A stretch of DNA of 36,148 nt, taken from contig JAGWNY010000032.1 in the NCBI GenBank assembly GCA_028872915.1, positions 1 to 36,148 on the forward strand, given 5' to 3'. This document shows, in pieces, positions 16,292-24,552 of this stretch; positions within the stretch are counted from its first letter, which is position 1, and every line of letters starts with the position of its first letter. Position numbers and translations under genes: made by a program. The stretch is from Verrucomicrobiota bacterium. Lineage in GTDB: Bacteria; Verrucomicrobiota; Verrucomicrobiia; Limisphaerales; UBA11358. The notes beneath the pieces are model-generated. The model saw nothing but the letters and a program-made list of their open reading frames with translations. It did no database searches and was not told the origin of the DNA.

Positions 16292-17266
16292 GTGCTGAAA
16301 TTTTTCACCATTTCCGCGAATGCCTTCATGGAATTGATCCGGCAGCCGGTTTTTCTGCTGCTGATGACGGGATCGGTCTGCTTTGAACTCTTTCTGGTTG
16401 TGCCTAACTACTTTGCTTTTGGGGATGAGCCGAAACTGGTTGAAAATTCGGTGCTGGCGGCGATGCTGTTGTCGGGATTGCTTGGGGCGGTGTTGAGCGC
16501 CTCGGCGTCGCTGGCGCGGGAAATTCGGAGTGGCACGGCGCTGGCGGTGCTTTCCAAACCGGTTGGCCGCGCGCAATTTTTCCTGGGAAAATTTGCCGGT
16601 CTGGCCGCCGCGCTGACGCTGCTGACATACGTCAACACCGTTGGCGTTTTGACGGCGAGCCGCATGGCGTTTGATGCGTATGGGAAGACCGATCTGCCGG
16701 CCATTGGAATTTTTGCCGCCGGCATCGCGCTTGCTTATGCGTACGGCGGCTTCACCAATTTTTTTCTCCGGCGGCCATTTGTGAGCAACGCTACGCTTGG
16801 CCTTGTCGTCACTTCGACGCTGGCGGCGGCGGTGGTCTTCAAATTCACGGTGCAAATGGAAAGCCTGGACACGGTTGCCCGCGTGAACTGGAACCTGTTG
16901 CCCGCGGCCATCCTGGTTCTTTTCGCGCTTTGGATTCTCGCGGCGCTGGCGCTGGCCTGTTCCACCCGCCTGGACACCATTCCGACGCTGGCTATTTGCT
17001 CGGCCTTTTTTCTTGCCGGCCTGATGTCTGATTATATCTATTCCACGGCGGGCGGGAGCCTTGAACACGCGGGGCCATGGTGGGCGTCGGTTCTTTACAC
17101 GGTTCTTCCAAACTGGCAGCTTTTCTGGGTCGGCGATGCGATTGACACAGGCCAGAGCACTTTTCAGTGGGGATATGTAGCGAGGGCATTGGGATACGCA
17201 GTTTGCTATGGCGGGGCGGCGCTGGCGATTGGAACGGCCCTTCTCGAAGAACGCGAATTGAGTTAA
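16292..17266 (+). CDS. ABC-2 type transporter permease
   Basis: 324 aa, GTG start at 16292. Multiple hydrophobic helices across the whole length (about 5-25, 55-75, 100-120, 130-150, 170-190, 208-228, 235-255, 295-315). The segment LAREIRSGTALAVLSKPVGR then FFLGKFAGL is the typical ABC-2 permease loop that docks the ATPase. The same motif (RDIEECQMQVVASKPVARWQ, then GKWLG) occurs in the permease at 24549-25943. It opens a run of eight same-strand genes and lacks its own adjacent ATPase; the only ATPase of the ABC type in the cluster is at 23326. I infer these form one exporter with two permease halves. Substrate unknown. Confidence 0.8.
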   Translation: MLKFFTISANAFMELIRQPVFLLLMTGSVCFELFLVVPNYFAFGDEPKLVENSVLAAMLLSGLLGAVLSASASLAREIRSGTALAVLSKPVGRAQFFLGKFAGLAAALTLLTYVNTVGVLTASRMAFDAYGKTDLPAIGIFAAGIALAYAYGGFTNFFLRRPFVSNATLGLVVTSTLAAAVVFKFTVQMESLDTVARVNWNLLPAAILVLFALWILAALALACSTRLDTIPTLAICSAFFLAGLMSDYIYSTAGGSLEHAGPWWASVLYTVLPNWQLFWVGDAIDTGQSTFQWGYVARALGYAVCYGGAALAIGTALLEERELS

Positions 17267-17324
17267 AAGCGCCCCAAAACAGCCGAGGCGGCAACGATAT
17301 CCAAAACCCGCAAGGCGGAAAATA

Positions 17325-19190
17325 ATGGAACGACAGACACAAAAGAACGGCCTGGTGAATCTGGCGGCAGCGGTGATTGTCTTCATCGCGGCGGTTGCGG
17401 ACACGGTTTTTTCCAGTTCGCTGGCCGGGGAGGGGGCGTCGGTTTTTCTGGGCGTTGGGGCGCTGGCGGCGTTTGCGAGCTGGTTCCAGATGCGGCTGGC
17501 TGAAAACGAGGGCCTGGAAAAGCTCGAAGTTGCGGAAATGGCGCGTTTGCGGGGCGAAACCGCCTTGTTTGAGTCAAAGGAATCCGAATTATATCCGGCG
17601 CGGCGGGCGCGGGAACAGTTCGAAAAATTTTTGGTTCCCGGCATTGCGGTGGTGCTGTTCATTCTGGAAGGCGGGGCGGCGTGGGTGCTTTGGCGGTGGA
17701 CGGGCGAAAGCACGTTGGTGATTCCTTCGGCGCGGGCGGTGCCGGCGCTGTCGTTGTTCGCCATTTTTGGGCTGGTCCTGTTTCTGATTGGCCGGTTTTC
17801 AGTGACGATGGCGGGGCTGGAGGATCATCGGCTGTTGCGGCCGGGGGCGAGTTTTCTGCTGGCTGGGGCATACATGTGCTGCCTGGCGGCGCTGGCCATC
17901 GCCGGCGTGGCGACGCAATTTCCGCGGGCGGATTTCTGGGTGGCGCGGGCGTTTTGCGTGCTGCTGGGCATCATGGCAGCGGAGACACTTTTGACGCTGC
18001 TGCTGGAGATTTATCGTCCACGCGTCCAGGGGAAAGTGGCGCGGCCGCTTTACGACAGCCGGATTGCGGGCATCCTGGCGCAACCGGAGACCTTATTGAC
18101 GACGGCGGCGCAGACGCTGGACTACCAGTTTGGCTTCAAAGTTTCCGAAACGTGGTTTTATCAACTGGCGAAGGAAAACCTGCCGGCGCTGGCGCTGGCG
18201 CAATTTGTGGTCTTGATACTTTCGACGTGTATCGTGTTCATCGAGCCGGGCGAGCAGGCGATTGACGAGTATTTCGGCAAACCGGTGGCGGTGTTGAGTC
18301 CCGGTGTCCATTTGAAGTTTCCCTGGCCGGTGGACAAGGTTTACCGGTATCGGACGGACCGGATACAATCCTTTACGGTTGGTTCACAACTCACGGCGCA
18401 ACAGCAACAGGAAAACGTCATACTCTGGAGCACGCCGCACGGACTGGAGGAGAATTTCCTTGTCGGTTTCAAGCCCACCGCGGTGATCGGGGGCAATGAC
18501 GGAACGCAAAGCACGTTGAAAGCGCCGCCGGTGAGCCTGGTCAACCTGGGGATACCGGTTCAATTCCAGATCACGAACGTGATGGATTGGGCGTATAAAA
18601 ACGCCGATCCGACGAATTTGCTGGACGATTTGGCGACTCGCGCGGTGATTGACTACCTCGCCGGCGTGGATTTGCTGGATTTCCTGACACATGGGCGGTT
18701 GGATGCGGCGGTCCGGCTGCAGGGGCGCATCCAGGCGGCGGCCGATGATCGGGGACTTGGGGTGAGAATTCTTTTTGTGGGTCTCCAGGACATTCATCCG
18801 CCCGTGCCGGTGGCGGCGAGTTTTGAAGATGTCATTGGCGCGGAACAGAAGATGATTGCGGCGACGAACGACGCGACGTCGGAAGCAATTCGGACGAATG
18901 CGCTGGCGGGGGCGGACGCCTTTGCGGACGTGAACCTTGCGGAAGCCGACGAAACGCAGGTGGAAACGGCGGCGTTTGCGACGGCGGCGCTGTTCACCAA
19001 CCAGATTCCGGCGTTTGAAGCGGCGCCTTCGGTTTATGAGCAGAGGGTGTATTTCAACATGTTCGCCAGCGCGACGGCGCAGGCGCGAAAGTACGTTTTG
19101 CTGGCGACGAACACGGATGATTCGGAGGTGTTTGACCTGCGGGACACCATTTCGCAAAGCCTGTTGAACAATTTATCCGCGCCGAAGTGA
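17325..19190 (+). CDS. SPFH/band-7 protein with seven-helix N-terminal domain
   Basis: 621 aa, ATG 17325. About seven hydrophobic helices occupy residues 8-305 (for example 8-28, 34-55, 103-125, 140-160, 170-195, 202-225, 285-305). An SPFH domain follows (about 308-560): VFIEPGEQAIDEYFGKPVAV, LSPGVHLKFPWPVDKVYRY, a long beta-rich section and VRILFVGLQDIHPPVPVAAS. The C-terminal helical part is Ala-rich. HflK/HflC normally have one membrane helix, so the polytopic head is unusual. SPFH proteins assemble into large membrane rings or microdomains around partners such as the FtsH protease. The next gene starts 6 bp downstream and is HflC-like. Confidence 0.85.
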   Translation: MERQTQKNGLVNLAAAVIVFIAAVADTVFSSSLAGEGASVFLGVGALAAFASWFQMRLAENEGLEKLEVAEMARLRGETALFESKESELYPARRAREQFEKFLVPGIAVVLFILEGGAAWVLWRWTGESTLVIPSARAVPALSLFAIFGLVLFLIGRFSVTMAGLEDHRLLRPGASFLLAGAYMCCLAALAIAGVATQFPRADFWVARAFCVLLGIMAAETLLTLLLEIYRPRVQGKVARPLYDSRIAGILAQPETLLTTAAQTLDYQFGFKVSETWFYQLAKENLPALALAQFVVLILSTCIVFIEPGEQAIDEYFGKPVAVLSPGVHLKFPWPVDKVYRYRTDRIQSFTVGSQLTAQQQQENVILWSTPHGLEENFLVGFKPTAVIGGNDGTQSTLKAPPVSLVNLGIPVQFQITNVMDWAYKNADPTNLLDDLATRAVIDYLAGVDLLDFLTHGRLDAAVRLQGRIQAAADDRGLGVRILFVGLQDIHPPVPVAASFEDVIGAEQKMIAATNDATSEAIRTNALAGADAFADVNLAEADETQVETAAFATAALFTNQIPAFEAAPSVYEQRVYFNMFASATAQARKYVLLATNTDDSEVFDLRDTISQSLLNNLSAPK

Positions 19191-19196
19191 TTTTTT

Positions 19197-20138
19197 ATGA
19201 AACGGAATATTATAACCATCGTTATCGGGGCCACGCTCGTGATCATCGTTGCGCTGCTGCTCTTTGTATTTCAGGTGCGGCAGTCGCAAGTGGCGATCGT
19301 GACGACGTTCGGCAAGCCGGTGCGAAGCATTACGGAGCCGGGCGCATATTTCAAATGGCCCTGGCCGATCCAGAAAGTCTATATTTTCGACCAGCGCGCG
19401 CAGAATTTCACGGGCAAGTTTGAGGAGTCCCAAACGGCCGACAGCAGCATGATTTTGACTAGCGTCTATGTGGGCTGGCATATTTCCAACGGGATGCGCT
19501 TTCTGGAAGTGTTCCGGGGCGGTTCGATTCCGGCGGCCCAGCAAATGCTGGAACACATGCTGCGCTCGGCGGACCTGGCCGTGGTGGCGAATCACGACAT
19601 GGCGGATTTCGTGAATCCCGATCCGGGCCGGTTGAAATTCAACGCGATTGAAAATGAGATCCGGCAAAACGTCCAGAGCCAATTGAGCACCAACAATTGC
19701 GGGATGAGCCTGGATTTCCTCGGGTTCAAAAGAATCGGCCTGCCCGAAGATGTCACGGAAGCCGTCTTTACGCGTATGAAATCCGAACGGCAGGAACTCA
19801 TCAGCAAGTATCAGTCTGATGGCGACGCCGAAGCGGCGAAAATCCGTTCGGCGGCGGAGCGCCAGGCGGCGGCGGTGATGGCGCGTGCGAATGAAGAGGC
19901 GATCGGGATTCGCGCGCAGGGCGAACGCGAAGCGGCGAGCACTTACGGGGTCTTCGAGCAAAATCCGCAATTGGCTGAATTTCTGCTGCGGATTGACGCG
20001 CTGCAACGCTCGATGAACCGGAAGACGACGCTGATCTTTGATGAGCGCCAGCCTCCGTTTGACCTGTTCATGCACCTGCCGACCAATGCGCCCGCGGCTG
20101 CATCGGCTGGCAAAAATGACACGGCGTCCGGGCAATGA
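19197..20138 (+). CDS. hflC: HflC-like SPFH protein
   Basis: 313 aa, ATG 19197, six bases after the previous stop. One N-terminal helix (about 5-25, IITIVIGATLVIIVALLLFV) anchors an SPFH domain (FQVRQSQVAIVTTFGKPVRS, EPGAYFKWPWPIQKVYIFD, then DSSMILTSVYVGWHI). The C-terminal coiled coil (SERQELISKYQSDGDAEAAK onward, then AAERQAAAVMARANEEA) matches HflC. HflC with HflK forms a membrane cage around FtsH in E. coli; whether FtsH is the partner here is unknown. The gene overlaps the next by 4 bp. Confidence 0.88.
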   Translation: MKRNIITIVIGATLVIIVALLLFVFQVRQSQVAIVTTFGKPVRSITEPGAYFKWPWPIQKVYIFDQRAQNFTGKFEESQTADSSMILTSVYVGWHISNGMRFLEVFRGGSIPAAQQMLEHMLRSADLAVVANHDMADFVNPDPGRLKFNAIENEIRQNVQSQLSTNNCGMSLDFLGFKRIGLPEDVTEAVFTRMKSERQELISKYQSDGDAEAAKIRSAAERQAAAVMARANEEAIGIRAQGEREAASTYGVFEQNPQLAEFLLRIDALQRSMNRKTTLIFDERQPPFDLFMHLPTNAPAAASAGKNDTASGQ

Positions 20139-21211
20139 ACGAACACGACCATCCACATTCGCCGGCGGCCCCGGACGTTCAGGACGCCGACACGCAGGCA
20201 TTGTCGGATGCGTTGCGCAGCAGTTTCACGATTGTGAAATTTCTGATGGCGGTCATGATGATCGCCTTCTTCGCCTCGGGATTTTTCATCGTCGGCCCTT
20301 CGGAAAAGGCAATCGTCCTTCGGTTCGGCAAGCCGGTCGGCCAAGGCCGGAACGTGCTTCTGGGGCCGGGTTGGCATTGGTCCTTCCCGTATCCAATTGA
20401 CTCTGTCATCCACATTCCGATCTCGGAACGGCAGATGGTGCAATCCACGACGGGCTGGTATTACGAGACGGCGGCCGAGGAAGCGGCCGGAACCCCGCCA
20501 TCGGCGGGCAACGGGCTGGACCCGGCCCGCGATGGCTGCGTGATTACGGCGGACCGGGACATCATCCACTCGCGCGCGACGCTTTACTATCACATTGACG
20601 ATCCGGTGGCCTACATATTCAAGTTTGTTTCCGCGTCGAACGCGGTTCAAAACATGCTCGACAACGCGCTGCTCCAGACGGCCGCGCATTTCAAGGTGGA
20701 CGACGCTCTTTACACGGACCAGGCTGGATTCCAGGACGCGGTGCAGCGGCGCGTGGGCGATCTGGCGGAGGCGGCCGGGCTGGGGATCGTGGTTGACAGC
20801 TGCAACGTCGCGAACGTTCCGCCGCTGCAATTAGCCGCCATTTTCAGCCAGGTGACCGAGACGCGCGAACAGCGCAACACGACGATTTACGACGCGCGAA
20901 GCGACGCTGAAAAAACGCTTGCCAACGCCGGGGCCAAGGCGGCCGGCGCGGTGGACGCGGCTTATTCGGCCCAGACGAATTATCTGACCCGAATATTTGC
21001 GGATGCCAACACGTTCACCAAACTCCAGCCCTATTACAAGGCCAACGCGTCGTTGTTCGCGCAAGAAATTCTGGTGCCGGCGATGGGCGAGGTCCTGACG
21101 AACGTCGAGGACACCATCTTTTTGCCGCCGCGCGCGGATGGCAGCGCGCGCCAACTGCGGCTGATTATCAACCGTGAATTGCCTCCGCCAAAACCGGCGG
21201 CAGGTTCGTGA
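20135..21211 (+). CDS. hflK: HflK-like SPFH protein
   Basis: 358 aa, ATG overlapping the hflC stop by 4 bp. An N-terminal acidic cytoplasmic stretch (about 1-34) precedes one helix (about 38-56, FLMAVMMIAFFASGFFIVG). The SPFH domain starts with GPSEKAIVLRFGKPVGQGRN and VLLGPGWHWSFPYPIDSVIH, then continues with DRDIIHSRATLYYHIDDPVA. A coiled coil follows (TREQRNTTIYDARSDAEKTL onward) and the tail DTIFLPPRADGSARQLRLII. HflK usually has a longer Gly-rich front; this one does not. It is the third consecutive SPFH protein in the cluster. Confidence 0.85.
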   Translation: MNEHDHPHSPAAPDVQDADTQALSDALRSSFTIVKFLMAVMMIAFFASGFFIVGPSEKAIVLRFGKPVGQGRNVLLGPGWHWSFPYPIDSVIHIPISERQMVQSTTGWYYETAAEEAAGTPPSAGNGLDPARDGCVITADRDIIHSRATLYYHIDDPVAYIFKFVSASNAVQNMLDNALLQTAAHFKVDDALYTDQAGFQDAVQRRVGDLAEAAGLGIVVDSCNVANVPPLQLAAIFSQVTETREQRNTTIYDARSDAEKTLANAGAKAAGAVDAAYSAQTNYLTRIFADANTFTKLQPYYKANASLFAQEILVPAMGEVLTNVEDTIFLPPRADGSARQLRLIINRELPPPKPAAGS

Positions 21212-21264
21212 ACGTGACGCCGCCTTTTTTGACAACCGCGAATGGTCCATCATAGATTCCAACC

Positions 21265-23322
21265 ATGCAAGTTACATCCCTTTTAAGCCGCCACGGCGGG
21301 CACGAGCATGAGCACGACGATTCATGCGGCTGCGGGCACGATCATGAGCATTCATCCGTTCATTTGTGGCAGGCGGTGGCGGGCATCGTTCTCGTTCTCA
21401 ATGCGTTTATCGTGGATTGGCTGTTTTCGGAAGGCAGCACGGTGGCGAGCTTTAGCGCGTTTTTCGGGGCGATCATCCTGATTTATCCGATTGTGGTGAC
21501 CGCGGTGAAGGATTTGCGGGCGGGCCGCCTGAGCATCAATGAACTTGTGGCGGTGGCGGTGCTGTTCGCATTCGCTTCGGGAGCGCTGGGGATTTCGCAG
21601 GGGCAAAATTCGTCGCTGTTTGGGGCGCAGCCGAGCGCCGGCTATAAGATGGCGGGCCTGATTGCTTTTCTGATGCTGATGGGGGAAGTGATTGAAACGC
21701 GGACCGCGGAAGGCGCGCGGACATCCATTGAATCGCTGATCCAACTGACGCCGACGAAGGCGCGACGCCTCAAGCCCGACGGGAACGAAGAGGAGATCGG
21801 GGCGAGCGATTTGAAGGTTGGGGACGTGATCCGCATCCGGCCTGGGGACAACGTGGCGGCGGACGGGGTGATCGTGAGCGGCCAGGGGTCTTTCAACCAG
21901 GCGACGATTACCGGGGAATCGCTGCCGGCGGAAAAGAAGGCCGGCGATGATGTTTTTGCCGGCACGCAAAACCTGACGGGCCTGCTGGAAATCCGTGTCA
22001 GCCGCGCCGGCGAAGATACAACGCTTGGGCGGGTGCGCGCGCTCATACTGGCGGCGGAGAAGACGAAGCTGCCGATAATGAAGATCGTGGACCAGTACAT
22101 GGGCTATTATACGCCTCTGGTGCTGGTGATTGGGGCGCTGGTGTGGGGTTTTTCACACGACATTTACCGAGTCATTGCGGTTTTTCTGGTTTCGTGCCCG
22201 TGCGCCTTCATCCTGGCGACGCCGACGGCGATGGTGGCCGCGCTTTCGGCGGCGGCGCGGCTGGGCATTCTGATAAAGAACGTGGCGGACATCGAGGCGG
22301 CCTCGCGCATCAACGCGTTTGTTTTTGACAAGACCGGCACGTTGACCACCGGCCAGTTGGCGGTCAATCGCCTGGCGCCGCTCGGCGAGGCCAAGCCCGC
22401 GGAACTGCTTCGGCTTGCGGCTTCGGCTGAGAAATACAGCAACCATCCCACCGCAAAGGCCCTGGCGAAGCTCGCGACGGAAGCGGGCGTTCCGCTCACG
22501 GAGCCGGTGGATTTTTCGGAAGCGGCCGGCCGCGGCGTCAAGGCGAATATCGGCGGGGCGGCGGTCCTGGTTGGGCGCGCCCAATGGCTGAAGGACAACG
22601 GAGTGGATTCGGATTTTGAAAAGTCGGTTGACCTGAATGAAGCGGAAGGCTGGAGCCTGATTTTTGTCGCGCACAACGGCCAGTGCGTGGGCTGGGTGGG
22701 TTTGCAGGATGGGACGCGGGCGGAAGCGAGGGAATCCCTGGTTGAATTGAAGGAAAGCGGGGTGCGGCGCATCGCGATGATTTCTGGCGATCGGCAGCCC
22801 GTGGCGACCCGCGTGGCGGCCGAGATCGGCTGTGAAGAAGCCCGGGGGGATTGCCTGCCGCAAAACAAGGTTGAATTCGTGCATGCGATCAAAGCCAGGG
22901 GCTATCGGGTGGCGGTGGTGGGGGACGGCGTGAACGACGCGCCAGCGCTTGCGGCCGGGGACATCGGCATTGCGATGGGCGCCGCCGGGAGCGAAGTGGC
23001 GATCCACAGCGCGACCATAGCCCTGATGAACAATGATCTCCGCCGCCTGCCCTTTCTGGTGAGACTTTCGAGAAGCACGCGCACGGTCATCAACCAAAAT
23101 TTCATTTTCGGCGTCTGCTTCATCATCGTGGGCCTTTCGGCATCGGCCTTCGGTTTTATCGGGCCGGTGATGGCGGCGGTTCTGCACCTGAGCGGCACGT
23201 TCATCGTGATTTTCAACAGCGCGCGGCTTGTTCGCAAGGGGGAGGAGATGGAACATTTCCAATCCGACACGGCGCGTGCCCCGGGCCGGGTTTCAGGCGC
23301 CCTGGCCGCGCGGACGGCGTGA
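21265..23322 (+). CDS. P1B-type heavy-metal transporting ATPase
   Basis: 685 aa, ATG 21265. A short N-terminal His/Cys-rich tail (about 10-32: HGGHEHEHDDSCGCGHDHEH) takes the place of the usual HMA domain. Membrane helices follow, then TITGESLPAEK (actuator), the metal-site CPC at 311-313 (SCPCAFILATPTA), D355 in DKTGTLT (phosphorylated), H394-P395 (SNHPTAK) and GDGVNDAPAL (553-562). These are complete for an active P1B pump. The last helix has LHLSGTFIVIFNSARL with H641, S643 and T645; it lacks the Lys/Asp pair of ZntA-type pumps and the Met-Ser of copper pumps, so metal specificity is unclear (Zn, Cd, Co or Cu all possible). It sits 53 bp after hflK and 3 bp before the ABC ATPase. Confidence 0.92.
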   Translation: MQVTSLLSRHGGHEHEHDDSCGCGHDHEHSSVHLWQAVAGIVLVLNAFIVDWLFSEGSTVASFSAFFGAIILIYPIVVTAVKDLRAGRLSINELVAVAVLFAFASGALGISQGQNSSLFGAQPSAGYKMAGLIAFLMLMGEVIETRTAEGARTSIESLIQLTPTKARRLKPDGNEEEIGASDLKVGDVIRIRPGDNVAADGVIVSGQGSFNQATITGESLPAEKKAGDDVFAGTQNLTGLLEIRVSRAGEDTTLGRVRALILAAEKTKLPIMKIVDQYMGYYTPLVLVIGALVWGFSHDIYRVIAVFLVSCPCAFILATPTAMVAALSAAARLGILIKNVADIEAASRINAFVFDKTGTLTTGQLAVNRLAPLGEAKPAELLRLAASAEKYSNHPTAKALAKLATEAGVPLTEPVDFSEAAGRGVKANIGGAAVLVGRAQWLKDNGVDSDFEKSVDLNEAEGWSLIFVAHNGQCVGWVGLQDGTRAEARESLVELKESGVRRIAMISGDRQPVATRVAAEIGCEEARGDCLPQNKVEFVHAIKARGYRVAVVGDGVNDAPALAAGDIGIAMGAAGSEVAIHSATIALMNNDLRRLPFLVRLSRSTRTVINQNFIFGVCFIIVGLSASAFGFIGPVMAAVLHLSGTFIVIFNSARLVRKGEEMEHFQSDTARAPGRVSGALAARTA

Positions 23323-23325
23323 ACC

Positions 23326-24552
23326 ATGGATATGATGACTGAAGCCGGCCAAAGGCCCGAAACCGGGAAAGGCGCGTCCGAAGCGGTTGTTTCGGTGCGG
23401 GGCCTGACGAAGATTTTCAAGGACTTCTGGAACCGCCCGAAGGCGCGGGCGGTGGACAGGGTGGATTTTGACGTGTTCCGCGGGGAAGTGTTTGGCCTGC
23501 TTGGCCCGAACGGTTCGGGCAAGTCCACGACTGTGAAGCTTCTGCTTGGGCTACTGAACCCGACACGCGGACATATCCAGGTGTTCGGACATTCGCCGCG
23601 GCACGTGCGCACGAAGGAGCGGATCGGATATTTGCCGGAGGAATCGTATTTGTATCGGTACCTTGATTCGCGGGAGACGCTGGACTTCTTTGGGAATCTT
23701 TTCCAGATCAGCAAAGGGGAGCGGAAGAATCGCGCGGAACAATTGCTCGAAATGGTGGGCCTGGGCAATACCCGCAGCCGGGCCGTGGGCGAATTTTCGA
23801 AAGGGATGCAGCGGCGGATCGGGCTTGCGCAGGCGCTGATTAACGATCCGGACCTGGTGATTTTGGATGAGCCGACTTCGGGTCTGGATCCGATTGGCTG
23901 CCGCGAAGTCAAGGACTTGATTCTTGCCCTGGCCCGCCGGGGCAAGACGGTTATTTTGAGCAGCCATCTGCTTTCGGACGTGGAGGACGTGTGCAATCGG
24001 GTTGTGATCTATTATGGCGGGCGAATCCAGGCATCCGGCTCCTTGAAGGAATTGCTCGCCGAACCGGACACGCTGCAAATCACCACACCTGTGCTGCCGC
24101 GGGCAACGCTGGAACGGGTTCTGCAGATCGTTCGGGCCGACGTTGGCAGCGGAGAGGTGCGGGTGGACAACCCGACACAAAATCTCGAAAGCTATTTTCT
24201 GGAGGTGGTGCAAAAGGCGCGCGAAGCGGCGCATGACACCAGCGGCGCGCAATCGGGGGCGCGCGTGGCCGCCTACCTGCGCGGCGGGTTGGAGCAGCAA
24301 CCCGAGGAAGGCGGCGCCGAAAAAATACTCGAAAAGCTTGCCCTGCCCCCGGCGGCTCCGGCCGCTCCGGCGGCGGCGGTATCCGGACCGGAGGAAGGGA
24401 GGGTGGATGAAAAGAGACTTGAGGCGCTTGCGGGCGTCCGGCCCGCGCCCGTCCAAAAGCCGTCCCAAACGGCGCCCGAAACAAAGACCGACGACCTGTC
24501 CAAGGCCGATGAAAAATTGTCGGCGCTGCTTGGACGGAAAAAGCAAGGTTGA
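23326..24552 (+). CDS. ABC-2 exporter ATPase with Pro/Ala-rich C-terminal tail
   Basis: 408 aa, ATG three bases after the P-type ATPase stop. The ATPase domain (about 20-245) has Walker A GLLGPNGSGKST (57-68), signature FSKGMQRRIGLAQA (157-170), Walker B LVILDEPTSGLDP (177-189) and H-loop H214 (LSSHLLSDVE). The PEESYLYRYLDSRETLDFF segment after the Q-loop position is typical of ATPases paired with ABC-2 permeases. Beyond it, about 160 residues form a helical/variable section (245-325) and a Pro/Ala-rich linker ending in a Lys-rich tail (ALLGRKKQG). Such ATPases usually end near 300 residues. Overlaps the next gene by 4 bp; probable partners are the permeases at 24549 and 16292. Confidence 0.9.
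   Translation: MDMMTEAGQRPETGKGASEAVVSVRGLTKIFKDFWNRPKARAVDRVDFDVFRGEVFGLLGPNGSGKSTTVKLLLGLLNPTRGHIQVFGHSPRHVRTKERIGYLPEESYLYRYLDSRETLDFFGNLFQISKGERKNRAEQLLEMVGLGNTRSRAVGEFSKGMQRRIGLAQALINDPDLVILDEPTSGLDPIGCREVKDLILALARRGKTVILSSHLLSDVEDVCNRVVIYYGGRIQASGSLKELLAEPDTLQITTPVLPRATLERVLQIVRADVGSGEVRVDNPTQNLESYFLEVVQKAREAAHDTSGAQSGARVAAYLRGGLEQQPEEGGAEKILEKLALPPAAPAAPAAAVSGPEEGRVDEKRLEALAGVRPAPVQKPSQTAPETKTDDLSKADEKLSALLGRKKQG

Noticed and set aside
15832-16329. 165-codon minus-strand frame in the gap before the membrane cluster
   Set aside because: No recognisable family, Arg-rich, and overlaps the ends of genes on the other strand.
16280-17764. 494-codon minus-strand frame opposite the ABC permease and SPFH gene
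   Set aside because: Arg/Lys/Gln-rich low-complexity product lying antisense to two well-supported genes; typical of a shadow frame in GC-rich DNA.
22153-23262. 369-codon minus-strand frame opposite the P-type ATPase
   Set aside because: His/Arg-rich product, antisense to highly conserved ATPase motifs.
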